From: Phymatolithon calcareum
Lineage: Eukaryota > Rhodophyta > Florideophyceae > Hapalidiales
Length of the DNA: 64,000 nt
Reading direction: 5' to 3'
NCBI GenBank assembly: GCA_977006965.1
Contig: OZ345375.1
Location: forward strand, 930,001-994,000
Shown here: piece after piece, positions 31,314-41,252 of the stretch
How the letters are laid out: each line of letters begins with the position of its first letter
Position numbering within the stretch: the first letter of the stretch is position 1
Made by a program: the position numbers and the translations under genes
Notes under the pieces: generated by a model
Databases searched by the model: none
Seen by the model: only the letters and a program-made list of their open reading frames with translations
Told to the model about the DNA's origin: nothing

Positions 31314-31850
31314 ATGTCTAATCAGGTAGTGCCTGGGAAACGTTACCCAGTCCGCCTTGGACGATCCATGCTGAATCTTCCCCATGAGCAGACGTATCAT
31401 TTCATGTGCGTCACCATTCGTGACCAGGAGGCACAAAAACCGGAAAAGTCTCATCCAGCGCCCCCCACCGACACAGAAGCAGGAGATTTGGCAAGGCTTA
31501 TTCAGATTTGCCTTGACGATGGAAGTGTTGTTGACCTGCGGCTGAAAGAGCAGCAACCCAATGAAACCTCTACCGAGAACTATATGCTTGTCTGCCAAAA
31601 TGATGTCCTATACCTCGAGCGTTGGACAACTGAGTATACTGTGTCAAGGCATGATATGGACAAACTTAGATCTGTGTCAGGTGGCACACTCTGCGAGTTA
31701 TTGGGCATGTCTAAGGGCAGAGCTGTCCTTGCCCCTGCGTCTTTGGCTCCTTACAGCAATGGTGAAGCTGAGGGCTCGACATCAGGTCTTCGCGACATTC
31801 TTGATCATGCTTCTGAGACATCGTCGTACCAGAGCTCGCATAGTGCTTGA
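31314..31850 (+). CDS. Probable ELL-associated factor (EAF) family transcription elongation protein
   Basis: A 178-residue protein that resembles the N-terminal EAF domain, which binds ELL in the super/little elongation complexes of RNA polymerase II. It begins with YPVRLGRSMLN, like the family's opening strand before a histidine-containing segment (TYHFMCVTIRD). It then has a variable Pro/Glu linker and a block ENYMLVCQNDVLYLERWTT, similar to the conserved 'fvLxyd...f.LERL' end of the domain. The last 50 residues are Ser/Gly-rich. The ATG at 31314 is used; the longer frame starts at a GTG. No intron. The similarity is weak by eye, so a different small nuclear protein is possible. Confidence 0.45.
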   Translation: MSNQVVPGKRYPVRLGRSMLNLPHEQTYHFMCVTIRDQEAQKPEKSHPAPPTDTEAGDLARLIQICLDDGSVVDLRLKEQQPNETSTENYMLVCQNDVLYLERWTTEYTVSRHDMDKLRSVSGGTLCELLGMSKGRAVLAPASLAPYSNGEAEGSTSGLRDILDHASETSSYQSSHSA

Positions 31851-32443
31851 AATAAGGAGTATTCCGCACCACCGACTTCCTAATCCAAATACCATATGAT
31901 AGCACAAGCTTTCGTTCTTCAGGTACTACCATCTAAGCCCGACGTTGATGTTTGTAGTTGAGATAAAATTGGCGCTCTCAGAAAAGTGAATCTGGTTCAG
32001 CGCCATCGTCGCCTTTCCAAACAGTAACTTTTCCTCGTCGCAGCGCCGATTTACAATCGATTGGGTACTCCTCACATTTCGCCTGATCAACGAACAGTAG
32101 CTAAAGTTGTCGGGACCTACGAACGGTGGGAAGACCGAGTAATGCCATGCAATTGTTGCGATTGACCTGGAAACAGCTCAGACGTCTATTTCAATTACAT
32201 ATGTGAAAGATTTGTAGTAACTATTAAATGGTTCACCAGCACTACACCAGACTGTCCTGGCAGTAGCACAGGGAAGGGGACGCACATTGTTCTGCCTACA
32301 GACTAACCTGCACGTTTCTATCATCCAGCACCTGTGATAATAACCCCAATACCGTTTCGCACGCCCAACACAAGCCACTATTGAGATATTCCAATCCTGG
32401 GATGAGGGAAACAGCTGCAGCCCGACATGGCATATTTCCTTGT
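31851..32443. other. Interval between convergent EAF-like and linker genes
   Basis: About 590 bp with no supported feature. Confidence 0.5.
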
Positions 32444-33949
32444 CTAGCCCCCGATGACCATCTCGGAACCATCTCCAGGGAATTTCGTAGGTCCACCAGT
32501 GCCACCAAGGAACGACTTGCCAGATGTCTTCTTCTCCTCTTCAATTTCCTTGATGAGATCACCCGGGTTCCTGCCGAGCACCTCATCATCAAGCCTACGC
32601 GTGGTGGAAACGACAACCTTTTTCGGTACGACCATTCCGCTATCCTCATCCGCGACATTTGGGATGATGTCGACAGGCTTTTCCTCTTTCACGACCGGCG
32701 CTGGTGGCTCCACCACGGTAATACCAGGGATGACAAACTTCAATGACGGCGGAGTTAGAGCAGGTGAGTCCAATTGTGCTTCCTCCACAGCAACCCGTCG
32801 CTCCAAATCCAGTATAACTTGCTTCAGACCTTCGAGTTGTTTTTCTTTCTTCCCAACATTAACAGCTGCCTTCCGTGTTGGACCAGTAATGCTCTTAAGA
32901 CCTGAAAATCCCCACGAGTCTGTCGGAGCTCCCTCGTACTGTCCGCTAAACACCTTCACGGAGCCGCTACCGTAATTCGTTCCATACAGCGGGGAAATGT
33001 CCATATCCGAAACCATACTCTGAAAGGGACTCATAGTGCTTCTTGCTGTCTCGAGTTGCGCATACGCCTTCTTCAACTCAAGATCAACTTCCACAGCCTT
33101 TGCCTTCGCGATCTCGAGCTCATTACGGTATCGCTCCAGCGACGCCGAGGGAAGCCCATACTTTATGGACGGATGTTCCGAATTCGGAATGGGCGGTAAA
33201 CCGTCGGCAACTGTATGCGCTGGGGTCGGGACATTAGCCGCAAGAGATGTGACAAGCATTTGCGGTTTCTTCTTGTCAGACCCTGCCCATCCCCCCTCCA
33301 ACGAGCACATGCGGTTGAACTGATTAATCGGCGCATAAGTTCCCCGGAATCGTGTAAAGGGGAATGTATCATCGCCAAACACTTCGTCATACTCGTCATC
33401 ATCAAGATACGAGTCGATCTCAGCGTCATATCCACCAGCCGCGAAAATCTTAAAATGCTTCGAATACTCCACCTGATTAAGCGGGGCACGTCCAAGCAAA
33501 TGCTTGAAGTTCAGTTCAATGAACCGAAACTGCGTGACGGAATCAAAGAAGCGGCTTTTATACGTTGAGGATTTCGCCATAGCGCGCACAAATTCCTTAG
33601 CCGTGATTGCACCGCAGCGGAACTTCGATTCGGCGACATAAAATTCTGCGCGTTCCTCTTCCATCAGATATGCATTACCGAACACCTGACGTATCGCGGC
33701 GTTCACGACCACGTCCTTGTCCTCCTCGGTGAGAACGGCTGGGGCGTTCTTGAAGAGGTAACGGGTGATCTTATACGGGTCGATGGACACACGATCCAGT
33801 CCGCCGGAATACGTCTGGAACTCAACGGCCATGCGCACTGACGCGGCTGTCGGAGATGATGGTGCCACCGCCGGGGCGCTCGCGCTCGACACGGCGCGGC
33901 CGACAAAGGTGGGCTGCGCGAGCAGCGGGGTGGCAGGGACAAACGCCAT
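32444..33949 (-). CDS. Phycobilisome linker polypeptide with long coiled-coil C-terminal extension
   Basis: A 501-residue nuclear-encoded plastid protein that helps assemble the phycobilisome antenna. The N-terminus (MAFVPATPLLAQPTFVG) looks like a red-algal transit peptide with its early Phe. One phycobilisome linker domain spans about residues 45-195. It contains SIDPYKITRYLF, VVNAAIRQVFGNAYL, ESKFRCGAITAKEFVRAMA, SRFFDSVTQFRFIELNFKHL and LGRAPLNQVEYSKH. Only one such domain is present, unlike the double-repeat core linker. The remaining 300 residues hold a short charged helix (about 255-285), a second Lys/Glu-rich helix (about 355-395) and a Pro/Val-rich stretch. Such extensions may join the rod to other linkers, but this is inference. 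Start is the ATG at 33949; no intron. Confidence 0.92.
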   Translation of the reverse strand: MAFVPATPLLAQPTFVGRAVSSASAPAVAPSSPTAASVRMAVEFQTYSGGLDRVSIDPYKITRYLFKNAPAVLTEEDKDVVVNAAIRQVFGNAYLMEEERAEFYVAESKFRCGAITAKEFVRAMAKSSTYKSRFFDSVTQFRFIELNFKHLLGRAPLNQVEYSKHFKIFAAGGYDAEIDSYLDDDEYDEVFGDDTFPFTRFRGTYAPINQFNRMCSLEGGWAGSDKKKPQMLVTSLAANVPTPAHTVADGLPPIPNSEHPSIKYGLPSASLERYRNELEIAKAKAVEVDLELKKAYAQLETARSTMSPFQSMVSDMDISPLYGTNYGSGSVKVFSGQYEGAPTDSWGFSGLKSITGPTRKAAVNVGKKEKQLEGLKQVILDLERRVAVEEAQLDSPALTPPSLKFVIPGITVVEPPAPVVKEEKPVDIIPNVADEDSGMVVPKKVVVSTTRRLDDEVLGRNPGDLIKEIEEEKKTSGKSFLGGTGGPTKFPGDGSEMVIGG

Positions 33950-34598
33950 AGTGAAGTGCGCTACTACGGTCAATGCGAACGGCGTGGAGTGCTCGCCTTG
34001 GGGATTTGGGAGATTTTCAGGTGGTGACCCTAAGTCGAGTGCACAGTTGCGAAATGGGAAACTTCAGTGGTAGCCTCGCCGCAGCTCCACAGATCTCGTT
34101 TCTCAGAAATGAACTCAAAAATCAGAATCCGATTCTGATTTTTGATTAACGGAAAATATTCTGTGAAATATTATAAAGTATGCTCAAAAATGAAAGTTTT
34201 TAGATCTCTCCAGATCACGAATCAGTTTTCGAGAAAAGTAGTTTGTACTGTAATTATAAGGATGTAAGAAATGTAATTTGGCCAAAACTTCTCAGTGGCC
34301 CATCCAGCATCTCACAAGTATCATGATGCTGGTGTCAGCATTGGTGTACAATCTCCATGAAGCCAAGTTGTGGATCAAATTGCGGACACATCTCTGCTGA
34401 GGTCACAGACCATCATCATGATGCGTGGGATGAGGCTCTGCCAGGAGGCCTCGTGCGCCAAGTAATCCAGTTCTTCAGACATCCAAGATCAGTGCTCCAA
34501 AGGCATAAGTTAAAGTGTGAGAAGGTACAGAAGTCAGCAATAGCTCGAAAAACGTCCAAAAACAATAAGGCACATTCAGTACAGAGGTCGTGAGGTAT
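33950..34598. other. Interval upstream of the linker gene, with a 31-bp palindrome
   Basis: About 650 bp between the linker gene start and the 3' end of the DHHC gene. A perfect palindrome lies at 34115-34145. Nothing else supported. Confidence 0.5.
34115..34145. repeat. Perfect 31-bp palindrome
   Basis: Fifteen-base arms (TCAAAAATCAGAATC and its complement) around one central base. A+T-rich, in a non-coding interval. Confidence 0.95.
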
Positions 34599-35734
34599 TC
34601 AAAATATCCCGCTTTCAGATGCCAGACGTCTCGGAAGCGGTAAGAGTAGGACGGACCACCACGGCATCGTTTTAAACGGAGGGTCTCCGAAAGCATCGCG
34701 CACATTGCCTCGCAAACCCGCATCGAACGGACCACCCCACCGGGTCCAAGACTGCGGTGCAGCGCCGCTTCGTCGAATCGCCCAATTTTCATAGCACTCA
34801 ATTGTTGTCTGCCCTGTGCAGAGCAGGTAAATATGCCATGTGGCGAGGACGCCAACTGCAACAGCAACGGCAGCGGCGATGATCATTGTGAAAAAGATCA
34901 TGTCGACTGTAGTCGGAGTGAGCGTTCGCGGGGCATGCTTTTGCACCCACATACAGGTAAACGACAAGAACAAGCTTCCAATCCATGCGGTGATTATAAA
35001 TCGAAAGTAAAATGCATAGTTACGCAGACCGATGCAACGCGCCATTGCAGGGCTACAGAGAAATTCAATTGAGCATTGTCAGTCATAGAGAGAAACCGAA
35101 GCGCTGCGCATTGAGAGTGCAAAGTACGAGCACATACCACTGCAATAAACCGACAATAGTGGTGTGCAACCACGGAGCGCATGCAAACGAAATGAAAAAC
35201 TGGTCAGAATATGCAAAAGCAAGCGAAAACGGATCTATGCAGAGATTTACATACATGATGACAAAGTTTAAGCACGCAAATGCCACAAGTCGAGCAGTGA
35301 TGCGTTCTCGGTGGCTTCGAACCGCGGCACAAATTGCAATAACGCCAAGTCTCAGAGTTGGTGCGCACAGTATCCGGAAAATCTTGTACATTCACGGCGG
35401 AATATTTAGCACCGTGTTCCGCCATCGTGTTTAATGCCCGCGGTGGGGAGCCAGCCGGTGTGGTGATGACAGCAGCATAGTTGAAAGCAGCAGCGACAAG
35501 AAGTAGCACGGACAGCAGTGTGTGCAACGCTACAGCTGGCGGCGACGCTGCTTCAAGTAGTAGAGGTCGCAGGGAACGGAAATACTGCGCTCCCACAAAC
35601 AATATCAAGAGACCGATACCGATAGCATAGAACAGTCCGAGAAAGTAGGATAGCTTGAGAAATGTCCAGTTGAAGAGTGCGCCCGTGCGCGAGAGGCAGC
35701 GTCGAGCGGCGTTCGCGGCGTTCGGCTGGTGCAT
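34599..35734 (-). CDS. DHHC-family protein S-acyltransferase, multi-exon
   Basis: A membrane palmitoyltransferase-type protein. Exon 1 (35734-35255) encodes two membrane helices (about residues 25-50 and 65-90) and the Cys-rich domain YCNLCRGSKPPRTHHCSTCG, continuing to CVLKLCHH, then a GTATGT donor. The last exon (35052-34599) begins ARCIGLRNYAFYFRF, the sequence that normally follows the DHHC core. It then has two more helices and TGQTTIECYENW, the conserved TTxE motif. Direct joining of these two exons breaks the frame. A canonical acceptor and donor flank just two bases (TG, 35138-35139); including them restores the frame and gives CHHCP across the junctions, total 311 residues. The usual Asp of DHHC reads Cys, and the following PW reads PA, so activity is doubtful. 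Confidence 0.8.
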
Positions 35735-36388
35735 ACTGCCCTATGCGCCGGCAAAACGGAAACGATTCAGAGTGCCTGTAATCGATGGGGCAATTCTGCC
35801 CGCGCTTAAGATGGGGTTGCGCACGATTGTCGCACTTCGCCAGAAGGACGAGCCGCGGTGCTACTGAACAACGACAGTGGAGTGTGCTGTACTGTTTGCA
35901 CTACAATTTAGCTGAAGGTAGCGTTGATTGCCGCTCTGGAAAAGACTCAAATAATGATTATTGTTTTGATACACGGATTCCCGGTTCATGGATTTAATTT
36001 CAAATTTAATTTCAAAACGGCCCGACTCGCAGTCTGCGATTGAGTGTTCTTATGATGCTGCTGGGGAATTCCAATCAACTTCTTTGGATTGTTCGGCTCT
36101 AAAAAGAATTCATAATCTAGGCCTTCGCGGAGCTCAGTTGAACTGTAAGGTGAACAGCGGCCAATGATCCGACATCAGCGCACTCTATCGCCACCCAGCC
36201 CGTTTCATCAATCGTTTCCAAATTTGCAAACGATCACAGGGCTTACTGTATGGCATCCACTCTTGGCACATGACGCAATAGCAATTGCAATACCAATATG
36301 ATATTGTACCAAAAACTGAAAACAAAACTGAAGGCAATAAAAATTGTAATAGCTGAAATTTCTCAAATATCAATTGCACTAACGGAAT
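35735..36388. other. Upstream region of the DHHC-family gene
   Basis: About 650 bp. The 100 bases next to the start are G+C-rich and probably hold the promoter; the rest is A+T-rich. No gene seen. Confidence 0.5.
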
Positions 36389-36655
36389 CTACTTCAAGTC
36401 CTCCTGCGCGATGTCTTCACGCACGCGGTTAATCACTCTTGCGCTCCGGGCACTGTTCATTGCCGCGCAGACCATCTGCTGGTCCCAATAACTTTCGTTC
36501 TCCTTAAGAAACAACAGGGCTTCTAGCAATAACGGAGTAATCATATTGCGATTGCACGTCAGAATATTCTTGGCCACGGACAATAGCCTCTCGACTGGGA
36601 CAGTAGACGGCCCCGAACATCGTACTTGCTTTCGGAAAATGAGCTCCCAGTTACA
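36389..36655 (-). pseudogene. hAT transposase C-terminal fragment
   Basis: Minus-strand remnant of a hAT-superfamily transposase. It reads VPVERLLSVAKNIL, then NRNMITPLLLEALLFLKEN, the hATC dimerisation block (usual form S-E-R-x-F-S, then R-x-x-L-x-P...ALxFLKEN). The preceding WELIFRKQV stretch is in the same frame. The catalytic DDE part is not seen, so this is an inactive piece. The frame ends with a natural-looking stop at 36389. A hAT-type non-autonomous element lies 1.4 kb downstream. Confidence 0.75.
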
Positions 36656-38001
36656 ACATTATCGGTTCTACAGTCATAATCCTCGCTTTGGTCAGACTAT
36701 GTCCTTTTTCTCCGATCTCGCACTGAGCGCAGGCGACGAAGCCGCGGGCGAGACACCATGGTCAAACTCGAACATATCTTCAAATGGATGTGCGACAATA
36801 TCACATTTGTGTGACGTCCCCCTTCACGCATGTCATCGAGTGCATTGATGATACTCAACTTCCACACAGTGCATCTGTCCCATGGAAAGGAGTACATGCG
36901 AGTGAAGGCATTTTTCTGCAATAAAGAAAGAAAGAAGCCATTTTCTATCCCGCTCGATAATCTAAACAAGGCAGGATGATCTGCAAGAGGACTATATCTG
37001 AGATGAACTAGTTACGCCCTGAAGATCATCGCATAAGGTCCAGAGTGTCTTTAACGACGAGCCGATTACTTGAAAGCTCACAAAGAGACCGCATTTGCAA
37101 ACCAAGGGAGATAGGATCATAGCCCCGTCAACACGGTCGTTTCAGAATCCATATTCCTTCAACTCAAGAAATGCATAGGCAGCAATGGGCTTCAGTTTCA
37201 CTGCAGTATCTCACTGAAACACGAGAAAATGTTCACAACTCGCCTATCTCCTACGATTCGCTGAACAGACTGTCAGCAAAGTTTGTCATCGCTTCAGAGC
37301 CTCATGTTGTCCGCGTCATAGATGATGGTATCACCCTTTTGGACCCTTTTTTCGTACGAGATTTTCCAAACTGGAACCTGTCGATCAGCGAAGTGAAGCT
37401 ACTGGGAGTGCAGATACGAACAGTGCCGTACGTCTTTGTCGTGCTTCTTCTTCTCTGCATTCCCGGACTTGTACAGTAATCTTGTTTCCACGGCAACCGA
37501 TTGAGAGACGTTTTAAACCAATTCACATGAATTGGATGCGTACTTCTCGGAGAAATTTAAGTTTTATTTGAGAAGATTTTCGGCATACATTCGCTTGTGA
37601 AGATGCTGAAGGGGAACTTCAGAATTGTCAACCGCTTGGCGGCCGATGAATTCGCTCGAAGCACAATTCAGAGCATTGCGGACTTTCCTGCGATACGAGG
37701 ATTCCACCAGGACAAATCGATTATTACAAGAATTGTGTCGTGCGAAGAAAGAGAGACGGATGGCTCAGAGTTGGACAAACGATCAAGTTGACAGATTTGA
37801 CAAATTGCGTTCTCATGGACAGAGGAATGGTGCTTGATATTTTGTAAGCTGAGTTCTATAAGTCTATTAAACGATGGAAACTTTTGTACCAGATTTGAGC
37901 ACGACGAAATACAGTATTCGTGTACTTGACCACAGCACCGTTAGACCGCACGATACCCCCGTTTCACCTCTTGTATTTGTTCTTATGATATGCAACTTGC
38001 A
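36656..38001. other. Interval between the hAT fragment and the MITE
   Basis: About 1.3 kb. Scattered 60-100-codon frames; none carries a motif I recognise. Some of it may be further decayed hAT sequence. Confidence 0.4.
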
Positions 38002-38009
38002 GTCGGCAG

Positions 38010-38507
38010 TAGGGGTCGGACCAGACATTTGATATCCATTCTGTTTCGAAAATATTCAAAAATTTTCAATCCGCTTCCGCGTTTACTGGTTAGTTTCTCG
38101 AAACCAATCCGATCCGTATCCGTGAATAGATGGATGAAGCCCGACCCGTACTGTGCCACGTATTTGGTCACTTTTTCGGATCAGCTTCCGCTTCCAAAAA
38201 ATTCAAATCTTAAAAATTAGTTTTTTTTAATATTCTCAGTGAGAATATTGAAACGAATTTTTTAGAATCGGAAGGCCGGATCCGATTGAGAATTTCTCAA
38301 TCGGATTCGGCCTTTTGATTCTAAAAAAATCCGTTCCGCGAATGATTAAATTAACTATTTAGCGGTTCATTCCGCTCCATTCTGTTAAAAAAAAGAAAAA
38401 AACTGAATCCAATCCGAATCCGTTTTCCAAAATGTCGAGAATAATCCGGCCTGATTTCCAAAATTTCTTAGTAAAACCACGGATTAAACTGTCCGGTTCG
38501 ACCCCTA
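38010..38507. mobile_element. hAT-type non-autonomous element (MITE), 498 bp, with TIRs and 8-bp TSD
   Basis: The left end begins TAGGGGTCGGACCAGACA. The right end, read inward on the other strand, begins TAGGGGTCGAACCGGACA, differing at two of these 18 bases. Flanking 8-bp sequences are GTCGGCAG (38002-38009) and GTCAGCAG (38508-38515), a 7/8 match. That length is the hAT signature. The interior has no coding capacity. It is rich in CCGATCCG-like motifs and includes two nested palindromes at 38229-38249 and 38258-38328. Confidence 0.88.
38229..38328. repeat. Two palindromes inside the MITE
   Basis: First palindrome 38229-38249 (AATATTCTCA, central G, complement). Second 38258-38328: outer arms TTTTTTAGAATC/GATTCTAAAAAA, then AGGCCG/CGGCCT, with inner arms ATCCGATTGAGA/TCTCAATCGGAT around a 3-base loop. 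Confidence 0.9.
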
Positions 38508-38515
38508 GTCAGCAG

Positions 38516-38755
38516 TAACCGCCACGAGAGCCGGTCCGGCGGCGACCAGCCCTGGACTTAAGTAGAGTGTTCCGAAAGATTCCGAGGTCAAGATCATAGC
38601 GCATGCCAACCCTCGACCTCGTGCACCCTAACAACAAGAAGCCAAGGTGCAGCAGTGCAACATCCGCCTCTGTACGCCCGTTCTCCCACTTTCCCACCCC
38701 TTTTGTTGTTATAGACGAAATTAGTTTAGGGCGGAAGTCCAGGGGTTGACCAAGT
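38516..38755 (-). repeat. Dispersed repeat, family A copy 1
   Basis: This stretch, read on the minus strand, resembles 51485-51745 on the plus strand. Shared landmarks: CTGGACTTC/TTGGACTTC, CCCTAAAC, a CTATAA-ACAAAAAGGG-like segment, then frames LGFLLL, SRVG, YDL and LGI in the same order and RRWTGSR/RRRTGSR. The preserved peptide order suggests both derive from a coding element. The family is unrecognised. The MITE inserted directly at its edge. Confidence 0.7.
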
Positions 38756-39740
38756 CGAACTTTGCATGCAGCTTCTCAGATGTGCTGGGTTAGGCCAAGC
38801 AACGTTATAGAATGTGATTTCTCATGAGCTCCACCCGCTGACTATACATTACCGGCGATGATCGGATGCATTCACTAAAGCTGTGAAGTCCTTACACTAC
38901 AGTAAGCGGAGATCGAGATAGTTCCAAGTGCTTGTGGGGCGCAAATTGTGCACCAAAGCCTACATCTGATGCCGGCAGCCTCCAAGGGGAAATGATTCCG
39001 GCGTTGTGCCTCGCTAAACCATACAATTTCTTTGGTGTACGAAGTGCGCTGTTGAGCATCCGGGATCCCAAGTTGCGATAGAGTGTGGAAGCAATAGTCA
39101 ATTCTGCAGTGTAGCCGAAAGGCAGAGAGGCGGACGGCAGAGGCACACAGTGGCTGCATAGATGCATCTTGGCACCACAGGCTTTGACGAAGGATAAATG
39201 CATTTTTCTGGGCCAGTATAGTGGGTCTTGTGGGGCTTGCGGTCATGCTGCAGAGTTGCTGACTAGCCGCCAGCATTGCCCTCCGAGCCACGGCATTCAG
39301 CTGCCTGCAAAAGCAATTTACAGTGCTGATGGCGTGTTCGTAGAGAAAGAAAAATTGGAATTATTCTGATGAGAGGTGAAGCGTTTCGCTGATGAAAGCG
39401 CTGACTGCCAAAGATTCCATTCTGCAATAACTTCGCGGTCTCTCGGTACATCCTTCCAATCGTACTGAGGACATGAAGATTTCTGGGAACTCTAGTGCGG
39501 ACATCGCTGAACAGTAGTTTTCTTTGTCGACTGCCATCCCCAAAAAAGGACACAGAATACGACCGATGAGGAGGACGTGGATAACAGATTGCTGAGCTTA
39601 ATTTACTGTGTAAATATGTTAAGAAGCGTCTCCTCGTTCCAGACGCACAATGCGAAGCCTTGTTCGTCCTTCTTCTAGAGCGCATGGATATTAGTTTCAG
39701 CCTTGAGCTTGTGTTTCTATGTCAAAGAAAGCACTCCCAA
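38756..39740. other. Interval downstream of the Cdh1 gene
   Basis: About 1 kb. Frames of 60-140 codons exist on both strands without family motifs. A gene with several introns cannot be excluded. Confidence 0.4.
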
Positions 39741-41252
39741 TTATCGGATATGCATTCGCTGCGGCGAAAGCATGGACAAATTCTGAGAATTTCCGCGCTT
39801 ACCCTTAGATCCAGGGAAAACGTTCCAAAATCTCAGCGTCTCATCCCCAGCACCAGTAACAATAGTCTCACCAGACGGAGACACAGCGAGATACAAAACT
39901 CTCAACGAATGTCCAGTAAGTGTGACAACCTTGGACAAGCTTGGATACTTCCACACAATAATTTGATTCTGACTGTACCCATGCGTGGAGACCAATTCAT
40001 TTACATTCTTGGACCACGCAAGGTTACAAACCTGCGACCCGGTATCGACAGCCGCGAGCGCTGAATTGGTCATGGTATTCCAAAATCGAATCTTCTTATC
40101 CTGCGTTCCACCACCTGATGCAAGCAATCCACGTGAATGTGGCGACCATGCAATCGCCTTCACAGCCGCCTCATGTTCCGTGAACTTCAACATTGGCGAC
40201 GAGAATCCTTCCCTTGACCCAGAAATTCCATCCCCACATCCCAGTCCCGCCGCGCTCCAAACTAGCAACTTATTATCATTTCCACCAGACGCCAATTGTG
40301 CATCATCAAACGACCAACGCAATCCACAAACCTCCTGTCTGTGTCCGGAAAGCCTTGCAACATACGATTCACGAACACGCAAATCGCGATTGAAAATGTC
40401 AAAATCACGGCCTCCAGAACTCAGCAGGGATGAACTCCACGCGAGACAACCCACGCGCGCGGAATGTCCGGTCATGGTACGAATGAGTTTGCACGTGACG
40501 GTATCCCACACCTGTACGAGTCCCGTTGCAGTGCCGATGGCAAGTTCGGTACCCTGCTGACTCCAAGAAACAGAACAAACAGGCCCGCTGAATTTGAGGT
40601 CACAAAGTTTGGTAACCACGCTTGTATGCGCCGACCATAAATAAACACAAGAACCGAGTCCGACAGCAAGTACATTTTGCGCGCTCCAGTCGACGAGATT
40701 GAGATAGAAGTCATCTTTAAGACAGGGCGCATCAAGAACCTTGAACGGCGCGCGTGCGATCTTGCGTGTCGTACGAGCCCCGTTCGACCCGACGGCTAGA
40801 AGCGCCTTCCGTCCGTCCGACATAGAAGGCACGGTACCTAGAGCGCCCGGAAGAGAATCACGTGCCTCTGCGACCACGGACCCAGAAGCGGGAGCGGATG
40901 CTGGACGATTGGTCGTGTGAAAGCGGAAAATGTTGCCAGATGTCGGTCGCGACGTTGCAGGTGAGTGCAGGAATTCGTCGGGATGGACGCGCTTGAGAGA
41001 GTCAAGGGCGGATAACTTGGATGAGTTCGGCGCGGGGGAAGAGGTCGAGCAGATGCCGGAAGGGGTGTCTAAAAGTTCGGAACGGAGAAGAGCAGAATAA
41101 CAGCCACGGTCGCCACGGGTGGAAGGTGGGGCGTCATCGAGCGGAGAGCGGAGCAGATCGAATGCGGAATGGAGATCGCCGCTCGCAGCACGAGACGGGA
41201 TAAAGCGGTCGGAGTAAGCGCCCGAGCTGTTGGGGCGTTTTGGAGCGAACAT
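39741..41252 (-). CDS. APC/C activator Cdh1 / Fizzy-related (CCS52-type) WD40 protein
   Basis: A 503-residue co-activator of the anaphase-promoting complex that recruits substrates for ubiquitination from late mitosis through G1. The N-terminal C-box reads DRFIPSR (residues 16-22). A KRV-like basic stretch and KIARAPFKVLDAP precede the propeller. Seven WD40 blades follow: DFYLNLVDWS, VCSVSWSQQG, VGCLAWSSSLLSSGGRD, VCGLRWSFDDAQLASGGND, VKAIAWSPHSRGLLASGGG, VCNLAWSKN and the last with TGAGDETLRFWNVFP. It ends in Ile-Arg, the IR tail that docks to the APC3 subunit. The SSGGRD and NDNKLLVW features fit Cdh1/Fzr rather than Cdc20. Start is the ATG at 41252; no intron. Confidence 0.95.
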   Translation of the reverse strand: MFAPKRPNSSGAYSDRFIPSRAASGDLHSAFDLLRSPLDDAPPSTRGDRGCYSALLRSELLDTPSGICSTSSPAPNSSKLSALDSLKRVHPDEFLHSPATSRPTSGNIFRFHTTNRPASAPASGSVVAEARDSLPGALGTVPSMSDGRKALLAVGSNGARTTRKIARAPFKVLDAPCLKDDFYLNLVDWSAQNVLAVGLGSCVYLWSAHTSVVTKLCDLKFSGPVCSVSWSQQGTELAIGTATGLVQVWDTVTCKLIRTMTGHSARVGCLAWSSSLLSSGGRDFDIFNRDLRVRESYVARLSGHRQEVCGLRWSFDDAQLASGGNDNKLLVWSAAGLGCGDGISGSREGFSSPMLKFTEHEAAVKAIAWSPHSRGLLASGGGTQDKKIRFWNTMTNSALAAVDTGSQVCNLAWSKNVNELVSTHGYSQNQIIVWKYPSLSKVVTLTGHSLRVLYLAVSPSGETIVTGAGDETLRFWNVFPGSKGKRGNSQNLSMLSPQRMHIR

